DNA of 64,000 nt from Maribellus luteus. GTDB lineage: Bacteria > Bacteroidota > Bacteroidia > Bacteroidales > Prolixibacteraceae. This document shows, in pieces, positions 1-8,460 of this stretch. A program made the translations under genes and the position numbers. The notes under the pieces are model-generated. The model did not search any database and had not been told where the DNA came from. It saw nothing but the letters and a program-made list of their open reading frames with translations. The stretch spans positions 62,001 to 126,000 of the forward strand of contig NZ_QWGR01000010.1 of NCBI RefSeq assembly GCF_003576475.1, written 5' to 3'. Position 1 is the first letter of the stretch; each line of letters opens with the position of its first letter.

Positions 1-40
1 TCCGAAATCCGCCCCGACAACATGTACCAACCGTTGACGC
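1..40. repeat. Right end of an attC-like intergenic element (cut by window start)
   Basis: The sequence ACAACATGTAC followed by CCGTTGACGCC lies just before the first gene. ACAACATGTAC recurs at about 1040-1050 in a similar element after that gene, and the GTTGACGCC end is inverted relative to GGCGTTAAC at 915-923. The gene at 49-909 is therefore bracketed by inverted ends. The left part of this element is outside the window. Confidence 0.45.
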
Positions 41-48
41 CAAATTAA

Positions 49-909
49 ATGAAGCGAAATAACTACATATTATTAATATTGATTTTGATAAATTTCGGAT
101 GTAAAACAACTCTTAAAATATCTGAGATTAAAGATTTATCAAAAATTGAATTTGACAGCCTATTTATTCAACCAGATATTGAACTTTACGATTTTCGAAT
201 AGACATTATCAGACAAACAACAGAGGAACAAGTAAATGACTCTACAACTGAGACTGAAGATGTTCCGTATCACCTTCTTGGATTTAATTTGGGCAATGGT
301 CTATTCTATGATTTGAATGACAATCTTTCCTTACGTATAGATTATTTATTAAATATTGATACCAAAAATGATTTTGAAATAGAGAAAGTATATTCTAAAA
401 GTAAATGGAATCGGAGATTTAAAAGTCATGAAGGGAATTTTACGATTGAGTCCAAACGCAAAAAAAAGATTTACGATAAATTACAAGTAAAATATTTCAA
501 TGACAGTTTAAGTATTTCATTTAGAAATAAACATCGATATTCAATTGTAACAGTTGATTCGCTTACCAAATATATGAGTACAAAAAGAGTTATTGATAAA
601 ATTCAAAAAAAGGACAAAACCTTTTATTATCAAACACACAAGAGAAGTGTCGATGAGTATAAATTTGTTGACAAGGCTGTCATTCTTGACAATAAATATA
701 AAGTTACACTAAATCAAACTGGAAATATTATTGAGATAATTCGGATAGGTAAAAAGAAAGATTATCCACGCTATAAAATTATTAGAGACGATGAAAATTT
801 GTATATATTCAATGACAAGTTTTGCGGAAAGAAAATCGTAATGGGCGATGGTAGGTTCACTCTTTTCTATAATGATAAATTTGGATATGAAATTAAAAAA
901 TCAAATTAA
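49..909 (+). CDS. Hypothetical lipoprotein, AT-rich
   Basis: I do not recognise the family. The 286-residue product starts with a short basic stretch, a hydrophobic segment and a Cys at about residue 18 (ending INFGC), which suggests a lipoprotein, although Asn-Phe-Gly before the Cys is not a classical lipobox. The rest is rich in Lys, Asp, Asn and Tyr with no clear catalytic motif and no other membrane segment. Base composition is much more AT-rich than the housekeeping genes downstream. It sits alone between the inverted ends of two attC-like elements (about 30-40 and 915-923), so it may be a horizontally moved cassette gene. The ATG at 49 follows the left element by only a few bases. Confidence 0.7.
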   Translation: MKRNNYILLILILINFGCKTTLKISEIKDLSKIEFDSLFIQPDIELYDFRIDIIRQTTEEQVNDSTTETEDVPYHLLGFNLGNGLFYDLNDNLSLRIDYLLNIDTKNDFEIEKVYSKSKWNRRFKSHEGNFTIESKRKKKIYDKLQVKYFNDSLSISFRNKHRYSIVTVDSLTKYMSTKRVIDKIQKKDKTFYYQTHKRSVDEYKFVDKAVILDNKYKVTLNQTGNIIEIIRIGKKKDYPRYKIIRDDENLYIFNDKFCGKKIVMGDGRFTLFYNDKFGYEIKKSN

Positions 910-910
910 A

Positions 911-1075
911 ATCTGGCGTTAACAATGTGTAAATTTCAGAGCGGGGTCGGTGGTTTTCGAGCCGCAGATTCTTGCATGACCGTCATGTCCTACCGGACGC
1001 TGACGCTCTCCGATCCCGATAGCTATCGGGACGCCCCTACAACATGTACATCCGCTACCCGAATGCAAACGGAAC
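911..1075. repeat. attC-like or cassette-boundary element with palindromes
   Basis: This non-coding stretch opens with GGCGTTAACAATGTGTAAA, contains a perfect palindrome CCCGATAGCTATCGGG (about 1014-1029), and ends with ACAACATGTACATCCGC. It is GC-rich beside an AT-rich gene. GCGTTAACAA resembles the core of integron attC sites, and the closing part matches the fragment at the start of the window. No integrase gene is visible, so the integron interpretation is inference. It could instead be a Bacteroidota-specific interspersed repeat. Confidence 0.45.
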
Positions 1076-1099
1076 TCAAATCAACAATAAAATAGAGAG

Positions 1100-1540
1100 A
1101 TGAAAAAGAGAATTAGAATTAATGAACTTGAACCTGAATCGTATAAAGCAATGTTTGGGCTTGAAAAATACCTGGGTTCAACAAGCTTAAATAAATCCTT
1201 AAAAGAATTGATAAAAATAAGAGCATCGCAAATCAATGGTTGTGCTTATTGTATTGAACTGCACACAAAAGATGCATTAAAAAACGGAGAAAGTAATCGA
1301 CGTATTTTTGCTTTAAGTGCATGGTGGGAATCGCCTTTGTTTAATGAAAAAGAAAAAGTTGTTCTGAAAATGACGGAAGAAATTACTCGAATTGCAGACA
1401 ACGGATTGACTGAAAAAACATATGAAGAGGCAAAAATGAATTTTAACGATAATGAAATCGCACAGATAATTATGCAAATAAGTGTGATAAATACTTGGAA
1501 CAGAATTGCGGTTTCGACACATATGTACCACGAAGAATGA
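1100..1540 (+). CDS. AhpD-like / carboxymuconolactone decarboxylase family protein
   Basis: The 146-residue protein belongs to the alpha-helical AhpD-like fold. It carries the family signature CAYC followed by His (Cys48, Cys51, His55), the redox pair and proton relay of alkylhydroperoxidase D-type enzymes. Cytoplasmic, no signal peptide. Its length is typical of stand-alone members, many of which have unknown substrates; a role in peroxide or reactive-aldehyde detoxification is family inference. A GAGAG stretch directly before ATG at 1100 could act as ribosome binding site. It follows the attC-like element at 911-1075 and may be a second cassette-type gene, but no matching element is seen after its stop. 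Confidence 0.85.
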   Translation: MKKRIRINELEPESYKAMFGLEKYLGSTSLNKSLKELIKIRASQINGCAYCIELHTKDALKNGESNRRIFALSAWWESPLFNEKEKVVLKMTEEITRIADNGLTEKTYEEAKMNFNDNEIAQIIMQISVINTWNRIAVSTHMYHEE

Positions 1541-1775
1541 AGCAAGAAATAGAGCATGTCTGAAAAAAGAAGGATAATTTGTTTGAATCCAAAAATTAAG
1601 TACGAAATCAAATAAATAACTATGCACAGGGCTATAGCATAGAGGGGGGCTTGTGTGCCAGCTGCGTGCCGAAGCTTCCGAACCATTATTCCACCTGTTT
1701 CATCCCTTTCATCTCTGCCAGCGACACTAGAATTCCAAAATATGACGATCTTCGCAATCAATTCAGAAAAGAAGT

Positions 1776-2492
1776 ATGGCGGAAAATAGAATGGGGGCAA
1801 AAAAGCACCAGCCCCGGGGGCTTGAGATTGTGTACGAAGACCGCGAGATTATTGTGGTGGATAAAATAAGTGGTTTGTTGTCGATGGGCACCGACAGGGA
1901 CAAACAGCACTGCGCTCATTTCTTATTGAATGCCTATGTGAAAAAAGGAAACCCAAAATCAAGGGAGCGGGTTTTTATTGTTCACCGCCTCGACAGGGAC
2001 ACTTCGGGGCTGCTTGTGTTTGCCAAAAGCGAAAAGGCCAAGTTCTTTTTACAGGAAAACTGGGCCGATTTCCGGAAGAAATACGTGGCAGTACTGGTCG
2101 GGAAACTCAACAGTAAAGAAGGGATCATTGAATCGTATCTGGCCGAAAATAAAATGTTTAAGGTGTATTCCACCAAAAACAAGGCCATGGGGAAGTTCGC
2201 AAAAACAGGGTACCGGGTGTTAAACGAAAGCGAAAAGTACAGCCTTGTGGAAATTGATCTTTTTACCGGAAGAAAAAACCAGATACGTGTTCATTTCGCG
2301 GAAACGGGGCATCCGGTTGCGGGTGACAAAGTGTACGGCTTGGCCGATAAAGCCGTAAAACGTTTGATGCTGCATTCGTGCTCGCTCACCATCAAGCATC
2401 CGGCTACCCAAAAAGAAATGATTTTTGAGACCGGTATTCCTGCCTGTTTTAACGCGTTGATGAGTGCAAAAGACAGCAAAAACAGAAACTGA
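1776..2492 (+). CDS. RluA-family pseudouridine synthase
   Basis: This 238-residue enzyme isomerises uridine to pseudouridine in rRNA or tRNA. It has the RluA-family motif HRLDRDTSG at residues 70-78 with the catalytic Asp at about 73, and the conserved RKNQIRVHFAETGHPVAGD segment further on. There is no S4 domain at the N-terminus, so it resembles short RluA/RluC-type proteins whose target uridine cannot be named from sequence. The ATG at 1776 is the longest start; an ATG at 1791 is an alternative. It stands alone, about 235 bp after the AhpD-like gene and 260 bp before the acetyltransferase. Confidence 0.9.
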   Translation: MAENRMGAKKHQPRGLEIVYEDREIIVVDKISGLLSMGTDRDKQHCAHFLLNAYVKKGNPKSRERVFIVHRLDRDTSGLLVFAKSEKAKFFLQENWADFRKKYVAVLVGKLNSKEGIIESYLAENKMFKVYSTKNKAMGKFAKTGYRVLNESEKYSLVEIDLFTGRKNQIRVHFAETGHPVAGDKVYGLADKAVKRLMLHSCSLTIKHPATQKEMIFETGIPACFNALMSAKDSKNRN

Positions 2493-2752
2493 TTCCGGAT
2501 TGGGGCACCCGAAATTATAAAGATGTATAGTGGGGAGATGGAGGAGAAATAGTTACACCGACGAAAAGGATAAAGAAAATTCGAACGATCGCACAAAAAC
2601 GATTTTTTAAAATCAGCACTTAAAATAAAAACAATACTTATTAAATTAACAGCCGTGTAATGATCTGTGGCAACAGATGTTAAGCGGGCTGAAATACTGG
2701 ATAAACGAATTCTGAATCCGCATTAGCAGAAAACCGTCAAAGCATAAAAACA

Positions 2753-3388
2753 ATGGAGTACATAGATATTGGGACTTGGAAACGAAAAGAACATTTCGCG
2801 TTTTTTCACGGGATGGACTATCCGCATTACAACATTTGTATGAACATCGATGTGTCGAACTTTGTGCAGTTTGCCCGACGACACAATTTATCGTTCTACT
2901 ACGCCATGGTATTTGCCGGCACTTCGGTGCTTAATCAGATCGAAAATTTCCGGTACCGGATACGCGGAGACAGAGTGGTACTTCATGACAAGGTGCACCC
3001 GTCGTTTACCGATATGGACAAAGCCGGAGCCGAAGAACTGTTTAAGTTTGTAACTCCCGATCTGTGCGATAATATTTTTGAGTTTGAGCGTCGGGCGAAA
3101 GAAACCAGCGAAAACCAACAGGATTATTTCGAATTCGACAAACTTGCCGGCCGCGACGACCTTGTTTACATAAGCTGTATTCCCTGGATCTCGTTCACTC
3201 ATATTTCGCATACGATTTCGTTTAACAAAAATGATTCAGTGCCGCGAATTTCGTGGGGAAAATATTTTAAGCACGACGACAAAATCCTGTTACCCTTTTC
3301 AGTACAGGTAAATCATGCGCTGGTCGACGGCTATCATGTGGGAAAGTATGTCGATCGCTTGCAAACTTTTCTGGACGAAATAACGTAG
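2753..3388 (+). CDS. Chloramphenicol acetyltransferase-like protein
   Basis: The 211-residue protein has the length and fold markers of trimeric CAT enzymes, which move acetyl from acetyl-CoA to a hydroxyl. Near the C-terminus the sequence NHALVDGYHVG matches the family's HHAVCDGFHV, keeping the catalytic His (about 188) and the structural Asp four residues later (about 192). The N-terminal TWKRKEHFAFF block also fits the family. The first His of the usual pair is Asn, which is tolerated in distant members. It is surrounded by chromosomal genes with no mobile element, so it may be a native acetyltransferase with an unknown substrate. Resistance to chloramphenicol cannot be concluded from sequence. 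Confidence 0.85.
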   Translation: MEYIDIGTWKRKEHFAFFHGMDYPHYNICMNIDVSNFVQFARRHNLSFYYAMVFAGTSVLNQIENFRYRIRGDRVVLHDKVHPSFTDMDKAGAEELFKFVTPDLCDNIFEFERRAKETSENQQDYFEFDKLAGRDDLVYISCIPWISFTHISHTISFNKNDSVPRISWGKYFKHDDKILLPFSVQVNHALVDGYHVGKYVDRLQTFLDEIT

Positions 3389-3451
3389 GAGTATCAACCA
3401 TTTTAAAGGCGGGAGAATCTTTATCTCAAAAACAATAAAAAATCATACTCA

Positions 3452-4297
3452 ATGAAATCCATTTTTGCCATCATCGTTTTGACCTTTCTGCTTGCTTCGT
3501 GCAGACAGCAGTCAGGGGGCGAGGCTTCGTATGCTTTAGGAGAGCAATACGATGAAGTAATGCCAATATCCCGTGCAGATCAACTCAGTCCGCCACCGCC
3601 ACCTCCGCCCCCGGTAAAAGAGCTGGAAGTGGTGAAAAAGAAAATCATCAAAGACGGGCGTTTGGGGATAGAAGTAAAAGACCTTGAAAGTACCAAAGCG
3701 CGTGTGGATACATTGGTGAAAATTTACGAGGGTTACTACGACAACGAGCGCTATAACAACACCGACCACGAATCGTCGTATGACTTGAAGATCAGGATAC
3801 CTGCGTCAAACTTCGACCGCTTTATCAGCGAGGTGGAAAAAGGTAAGGGCGAAATAAAATACAAGGAAATTGACGCACGTGATGTAACCGATCAGTTCAT
3901 CGACCTGGAAACCCGGCTTCAAAACAAAAAGAATTACCTGGCACGGTACAACGAGCTGCTTGCCCAGGCAAAAACGGTAAAGGAAATACTGGAGATTCAA
4001 GAGGAAACTCGTGGGCTGGAAGAAGAGATTGAAAGCACTACCGGCAGGCTGAAATACCTGGGCGATCTGGTTGATTACAGTACGCTGAACCTGACCCTCT
4101 CGAAACGAAAGGATTTTAAATACAATCCAACCGACCGCGACAACTTTGGCGAAAGATTAAAACAGGCCCTGTCAAAAGGCTGGTTTGGCTTTGTCGATTT
4201 TATCCTTTTTGTGATTAACCTGTGGCCGTTTTGGGTGATTGTAACGCTGTTTGTTTATGGATTGATACGGCTGGGAAAAAGGAAAGCAAAAAAGTAG
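3452..4297 (+). CDS. DUF4349 domain lipoprotein
   Basis: The 281-residue protein begins with a lipoprotein signal (LLASC, Cys about 17), a run of eight prolines (about 48-55), then a DUF4349 domain: a beta-rich part around residues 65-150, a coiled coil (about 155-200) with heptad-like Glu/Leu spacing, and a C-terminal membrane helix (about 245-270) followed by basic residues. Members of this family are surface or envelope proteins of unknown function. Having both a lipid anchor and a C-terminal membrane helix is usual in this family. It is transcribed alone on the plus strand, upstream of the cobalamin riboswitch. Confidence 0.85.
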   Translation: MKSIFAIIVLTFLLASCRQQSGGEASYALGEQYDEVMPISRADQLSPPPPPPPPVKELEVVKKKIIKDGRLGIEVKDLESTKARVDTLVKIYEGYYDNERYNNTDHESSYDLKIRIPASNFDRFISEVEKGKGEIKYKEIDARDVTDQFIDLETRLQNKKNYLARYNELLAQAKTVKEILEIQEETRGLEEEIESTTGRLKYLGDLVDYSTLNLTLSKRKDFKYNPTDRDNFGERLKQALSKGWFGFVDFILFVINLWPFWVIVTLFVYGLIRLGKRKAKK

Positions 4298-4348
4298 GAT
4301 TATTTTGCAGACCGAATAAGGACAAGACAACTGCCTCAAAAAAATTTC

Positions 4349-4356
4349 TACCTTTG
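4349..4356 (+). promoter_or_regulatory. Putative -7 promoter element of the B12 uptake operon
   Basis: TACCTTTG matches the Bacteroidota -7 consensus TAnnTTTG just before the riboswitch core. The -33 box about 20 bases upstream is not obvious. Confidence 0.4.
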
Positions 4357-4357
4357 G

Positions 4358-4617
4358 CGCGGTTGGTAACGAAGGACCGTTAAAAGGGAATCCGGTTCAA
4401 TTCCGGAGCTGTACCCGCAGCTGTAAGTTCTAGTTTTTCTTATGATTTGTGAGAGAATCGAAACAAATCCTTAGAAAAACAGAATCCCGAAGAAAATCAA
4501 ACGAAATGGTGGTTTTCGAGGGATCTGTTCAAAAACAAACTGACTTTTCTTACGCCATTATCCGTCGGTGGACGGATGAGAAGGTTGAAGTCAGAGAACA
4601 AGCCCGAAAACCTGCCA
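4358..4617 (+). promoter_or_regulatory. Cobalamin (adenosylcobalamin-type) riboswitch
   Basis: The highly conserved core is visible at 4382-4426: AAAAGGGAATCCGG, a hairpin closing with CCGGAGCTG, then CCCGCAGCTGTAA, which is the B12-box region. The 3' part AAGCCCGAAAACCTGCC (about 4600-4616) matches the end of the aptamer (AGACCTGCC). It precedes btuF by about 80 bases and very likely represses the uptake operon when intracellular cobalamin is high. The stretch between core and 3' end is long, about 170 bases, implying an extended peripheral arm. Confidence 0.92.
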
Positions 4618-4698
4618 ACAAAAAAAGATGAACGAACTTCGGGAATAAAGTGTCGGAAATCATTCACATGATTTTGCCATTTGTTTCCGGGTTGAAAA

Positions 4699-5523
4699 AT
4701 GTATCCAATGAATGCGAAAAGCATTTGGCTGTCGGTAGTGCTGTTGTTGTTTGTTATTCCGGGAATTGCTGCCGGGGTGCAACGAGTGGTTTCGCTGGCA
4801 CCTTCCATTACCGAAAATATTTACCTGATTGGCGCACAAAGCAAGCTCGTGGGCTGCACCAGTTACTGCACACAGGCGGTAAACGACGGCGTTGACCAGG
4901 TAGGCTCCACCATCGATGTAAACATTGAAAAACTGTTCTCGCTCAAACCCGACCTGGTGCTGGCTTTGCAACTGACCAAACAACAGGACATTGCAGCCAT
5001 GGAAAAGCTGGGAATAAGGGTAGCGACCATGAAATCGCCGCGCAATTTTGCTGAAATCTGCGAACAGACAAAATACATTGCCGGCTTGCTGGGTAGCTTT
5101 GAACAAGCACTCGAAGTGCTGTCTCCGCTGGAAAAGCGGGCGACCGAAATTCAGCAGCTGACGAAATCGCTGAAACCACAGAAAATCTTTTTCCAGATTG
5201 GCGCCAGCCCGATTTTTACGGTGCTGGAAAATACCTTTATGAACGATTTCATTACCTTTTGCAACGGTTCCAACATTGCAGCAGGCCTTACCAAGGGAAC
5301 CATGACCCGCGAAAGTGTGGTGATGCGTAACCCCGATGTGATTATTATTGCAACGATGGGAGGTTTTGGCGAGACGGAAAAAGAAGAGTGGATGAATTAC
5401 AAAAGTGTGTCGGCCGTGCAAAACTGCAAGGTCTTTCTGATCGATTCGGAGACTTCGTGCAGTCCCACACCTCAGAATTTTGTCAGCGCGCTGGAAGATG
5501 TGTATCGTTTTTTAAGTGAATAG
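4699..5523 (+). CDS. btuF: Cobalamin ABC transporter substrate-binding protein
   Basis: The 274-residue exported protein has a signal peptide (hydrophobic segment about residues 8-24) followed by a periplasmic binding domain of the vitamin B12/iron-chelate class, recognisable from RVVSLAPSITENIYLIGA and the LKPDLVLA segment. It would capture B12 in the periplasm and deliver it to the BtuC-like permease encoded three bases downstream. The cobalamin riboswitch directly upstream decides between B12 and siderophore as ligand. Two start codons are possible, 4699 and 4708; both leave the signal peptide intact. The fold is the rigid two-lobed type with a helical linker. Confidence 0.9.
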   Translation: MYPMNAKSIWLSVVLLLFVIPGIAAGVQRVVSLAPSITENIYLIGAQSKLVGCTSYCTQAVNDGVDQVGSTIDVNIEKLFSLKPDLVLALQLTKQQDIAAMEKLGIRVATMKSPRNFAEICEQTKYIAGLLGSFEQALEVLSPLEKRATEIQQLTKSLKPQKIFFQIGASPIFTVLENTFMNDFITFCNGSNIAAGLTKGTMTRESVVMRNPDVIIIATMGGFGETEKEEWMNYKSVSAVQNCKVFLIDSETSCSPTPQNFVSALEDVYRFLSE

Positions 5524-5526
5524 CAA

Positions 5527-6546
5527 ATGGCAGGAATAAGTACCAGGTATTGGAAGTGGATCGTGTTTTTGGCGGCTTTGTTGCTTTTGCTGGTCGTGTC
5601 GGTGGCCATCTCCTTGTCGTCGGGCGAGATCGACATTACTTTGTCCCGGCTCCCGCAAATACTTTCCCAACCCGATTCGATGGAGTTTACGATTCTGACA
5701 AAAATCCGGATTCCCCGCTTGATTCTGGCCATTGCCGTTGGAGGAGCTTTGAGTCTTTCGGGGGCTATTTTGCAGGGAATTTACCGCAACCCGCTGGTGG
5801 AACCCTATACCCTGGGTATTTCGGGTGGTGCAGCACTGGGAATTGCCATTGCCATTGTTTTTGGACTGAACAGTCTGAGCTTTCTTACACTTCCGGTGTT
5901 TGGTTTTTTAGGAGCGATAATTACGTTGTTTCTGGTTTATTTCCTAAGCATAAAAAGGGCCGGGCTTAGCATCAACAGCATGTTGCTGATCGGTGTAATG
6001 GTGAGTTTTATTTCATCCTCGGCCATGATGTTTTTGATGTCGATCTCCACCACTGATAACCTACAAAGCATTGTTTTTTGGGTCATGGGCTCGCTGGATG
6101 AATCAAATTCGATGCTAATACGCATTGCGCTTTATTCGTCGCTGGCCGGGCTGATCATCACTTATTTCTTTGCGCAGCCACTGAATGCGCTGCGTTTGGG
6201 AAATGCCAAAGCAAAGCATCTGGGAATCAATACCGACGTAACAGTTCGCCTGTTGTTTTTTGTGGCGTCGTTGTTGACCGGGATCGCGGTTTCAGTAGCC
6301 GGGGTAATCGGTTTTGTGGGGCTGGTAATTCCGCATCTGGTGCGTTTGGTCATTGGCAACGATTACCGGGTATTGCTGGCGGGGTCGTTTCTGGGAGGCG
6401 CTATTTTCCTGGTGCTGAGCGATACCATTGCACGGACAATCATTGCCCCCAACGAATTGCCGATTGGAGTAATTACTGGCTTTGCCGGTGGATTGGTATT
6501 TATCATTGTGTTGAGTCGGTCACGTTCTCACGTTAAGTTGAATTGA
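5527..6546 (+). CDS. btuC: Cobalamin ABC transporter permease (FecCD family)
   Basis: The 339-residue membrane protein has about ten hydrophobic helices and the FecCD-family hallmarks RIPRLILAIAVGGALSLSG, NPLVEPYTLGISGGAALG and GVIGFVGLVIPHLVRL. It forms the dimeric inner-membrane channel of the B12 importer. It starts three bases after btuF and ends five bases before the ATPase gene, so all three are one operon under the upstream riboswitch. Confidence 0.93.
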   Translation: MAGISTRYWKWIVFLAALLLLLVVSVAISLSSGEIDITLSRLPQILSQPDSMEFTILTKIRIPRLILAIAVGGALSLSGAILQGIYRNPLVEPYTLGISGGAALGIAIAIVFGLNSLSFLTLPVFGFLGAIITLFLVYFLSIKRAGLSINSMLLIGVMVSFISSSAMMFLMSISTTDNLQSIVFWVMGSLDESNSMLIRIALYSSLAGLIITYFFAQPLNALRLGNAKAKHLGINTDVTVRLLFFVASLLTGIAVSVAGVIGFVGLVIPHLVRLVIGNDYRVLLAGSFLGGAIFLVLSDTIARTIIAPNELPIGVITGFAGGLVFIIVLSRSRSHVKLN

Positions 6547-6550
6547 ATAC

Positions 6551-7360
6551 ATGCAGTCGTTTGTTAAAATAGAACATTTTTCGTGCGGATATCCGGGGCA
6601 TTTTGTCCTCGACGATGTCAGCTTTGGCATTCAGAAAGGTGATTTTGTGGGTATCATCGGCCCGAATGGATCGGGGAAAACTACCTTGTTTAAAGGAATT
6701 TCTGCCGAACTTTCGGCCTTAACCGGTGTAGTTACTTTAGAGGGGAAAAATATTCACAAAATGAGCCTGCGACAACGGGCACAAAACCTGGCCATTGTTA
6801 CCCAAACTATCGAAGCTGGTGCGATGACGGTGGAAGAATATGTGCTAATGGGCCGCATGCCTTACCGCAAACAGTTTCAGTTTTTTGAAAACGAGAACGA
6901 CTTCGCCATTGCCGAGAAATACATGAAATTAACCGGTGTGGACCGGCTTCGGAATAAATACATGAATGCTTTGAGCGGGGGAGAGCAACAGCTGGCCGGC
7001 ATTGCCCGTGCGCTTGCCCAGGAGCCCCAGTTGCTTTTGCTGGATGAACCCACATCGCATCTCGATATTACGCACCAGGTGCAGATTCTGAATCTTATCC
7101 GACGCCTGAGCCACGATTTGAAACTGACCATTCTGATGATTATTCACGACCTGAACCTGGCCGGTGAGTACTGTGATCAGCTGATCATGATGCAGAAGGG
7201 TGGTGTCAGAAAAACGGGTGTCCCGATGGACGTACTCAATTACCAAGACATTGAGGCGGTGTATGATACGGTAGTGATTACGCGTACCAATCCTGTTTCG
7301 GGGAAACCGGTTGTCTTCTTGATTTCGGAAGACGTAATGAGCACAAAAAAGCTTTCCTAA
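6551..7360 (+). CDS. btuD: Cobalamin ABC transporter ATP-binding protein
   Basis: The 269-residue ATPase powers B12 import. Walker A is GPNGSGKTT at about residues 37-45, the ABC signature LSGGEQQ at about 141-147, Walker B LLLLDEPTSHLD at about 159-170, and the switch His is in IIHDLN at about 199. These order and spacing are typical of the iron-chelate/B12 class. It closes the btuF-btuC-btuD operon; no terminator is obvious right after the stop, and an unrelated gene starts 137 bases later. Confidence 0.92.
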   Translation: MQSFVKIEHFSCGYPGHFVLDDVSFGIQKGDFVGIIGPNGSGKTTLFKGISAELSALTGVVTLEGKNIHKMSLRQRAQNLAIVTQTIEAGAMTVEEYVLMGRMPYRKQFQFFENENDFAIAEKYMKLTGVDRLRNKYMNALSGGEQQLAGIARALAQEPQLLLLDEPTSHLDITHQVQILNLIRRLSHDLKLTILMIIHDLNLAGEYCDQLIMMQKGGVRKTGVPMDVLNYQDIEAVYDTVVITRTNPVSGKPVVFLISEDVMSTKKLS

Positions 7361-7497
7361 AAACTGTTGGAATTTTCAGCAATCGAGATTTTCTGACTGG
7401 TGATTATGCCATCCTCTGCATTCCATTTTTACTTTGTAAGTCCGCTTCCGTAAATTATTTGCTACTTTTATGCCCATTAAATCTAAATCATTGATCC

Positions 7498-8334
7498 ATG
7501 AAGAAATTTCTGACTTTTACTTTTCTGATCTTCTTTTTGCAACTGGCGGTGGTTGCTCAGCAAGCTCAAAGGCCCGATCCGCAACCCGCACCCGAAACAA
7601 AAGAAAATTTCAAACTGGGAGTTGCCGGTTATACCTTTCATAAATTTGATTTGCAAACTACGTTGGAAACCCTGAAGCGTTGCGATGTTCATTATTTGTG
7701 TATCAAGGATTTTCATTTACCCATTGAAAGTACCGATGAGGAAATTGCAGCTTTTCATGCCAAATGTGCCGAATACGGTGTAAAAGGCTATGCAGTGGGG
7801 CCTCTCTACATGCGTTCGAAAGAAGACATCGACAAATATTTTGAATACGCCAAAAGGGTAGGAGTGAATACGATTGTCGGGGTTCCGAATTACGATCTAT
7901 TACCGTATGTCGAAGAAAAAGTAAAAGAATACGGTTTCTTTTATGCCATTCACCTGCACGGCCCGGACATTGATATTTATCAGGATGCCGACGAGGTTTG
8001 GGAAAAAACAAAAGACCTTGATCCGAGAATGGGCATGTGCCTGGACATTGGTCACGATACCCGAAACGGTAAAGATCCGGTTGCTGACCTTAAAAAGTAT
8101 CATTCGCGTGTTTTTGACATTCACCTCAAAGATGTTACCGGAACTACAAAACTGGGTTATTCGGTGGAAGTGGGACGTGGGATTATCAACTTTCCTGCTT
8201 TTGTAAAGATGATGAGAGAAGTGAATTACACGGGTGTAATCAGTTTGGAACACGAACGTAATATGGATAACCCGTTTATGGGAATTGCGGAATCAATCGG
8301 TTATTTCAGGGCCATGATTGTAGCAACCCGCTAA
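7498..8334 (+). CDS. Exported sugar phosphate isomerase/epimerase-like protein (TIM barrel)
   Basis: The 278-residue protein has a signal peptide (residues 1-20, ending VVAQ) followed by an AP endonuclease family 2-type TIM barrel of the xylose isomerase-like superfamily. Candidate metal ligands are in HLHGPDI, LDIGHD, FDIHLKD and SLEHER, the usual Glu/Asp/His spread for this fold. Exported members of this kind are common in Bacteroidota and are thought to act on sugars, but the substrate is unknown. It is monocistronic, with a strong terminator at 8363-8396. Confidence 0.85.
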   Translation: MKKFLTFTFLIFFLQLAVVAQQAQRPDPQPAPETKENFKLGVAGYTFHKFDLQTTLETLKRCDVHYLCIKDFHLPIESTDEEIAAFHAKCAEYGVKGYAVGPLYMRSKEDIDKYFEYAKRVGVNTIVGVPNYDLLPYVEEKVKEYGFFYAIHLHGPDIDIYQDADEVWEKTKDLDPRMGMCLDIGHDTRNGKDPVADLKKYHSRVFDIHLKDVTGTTKLGYSVEVGRGIINFPAFVKMMREVNYTGVISLEHERNMDNPFMGIAESIGYFRAMIVATR

Positions 8335-8362
8335 AAGAAGTTTATAATTTACTAAATATTTG

Positions 8363-8396
8363 AAAGGTGTTAGCGTTATTGTTAACACCTTTTTTA
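8363..8396 (+). terminator. Intrinsic terminator after the sugar isomerase gene
   Basis: AAAGGTGTTA, a nine-base loop, TAACACCTTTTTT: a near-perfect GGTGTTA/TAACACC stem with a T tract. Confidence 0.8.
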
Positions 8397-8460
8397 TTTG
8401 CAGTAGTTTCATGCCAGCAACACAGAATTTTTATCGAACTTAATTTTATACTTTTGTCGG

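Noticed and set aside
1246-1800. 184-codon minus-strand frame
   Set aside because: It runs antisense through the AhpD-like gene and has no domain or plausible start.
2753-3388. Acquired antibiotic-resistance island
   Set aside because: The CAT-like gene is surrounded by chromosomal genes with no transposase, integrase or composition shift; native function is more likely.
4449-4631. 60-codon plus-strand frame
   Set aside because: It lies inside the cobalamin riboswitch and is low complexity; the RNA structure explains the sequence.
4660-5421. 253-codon minus-strand frame
   Set aside because: Antisense to btuF, with His/Gln-rich nonsense typical of shadow frames.
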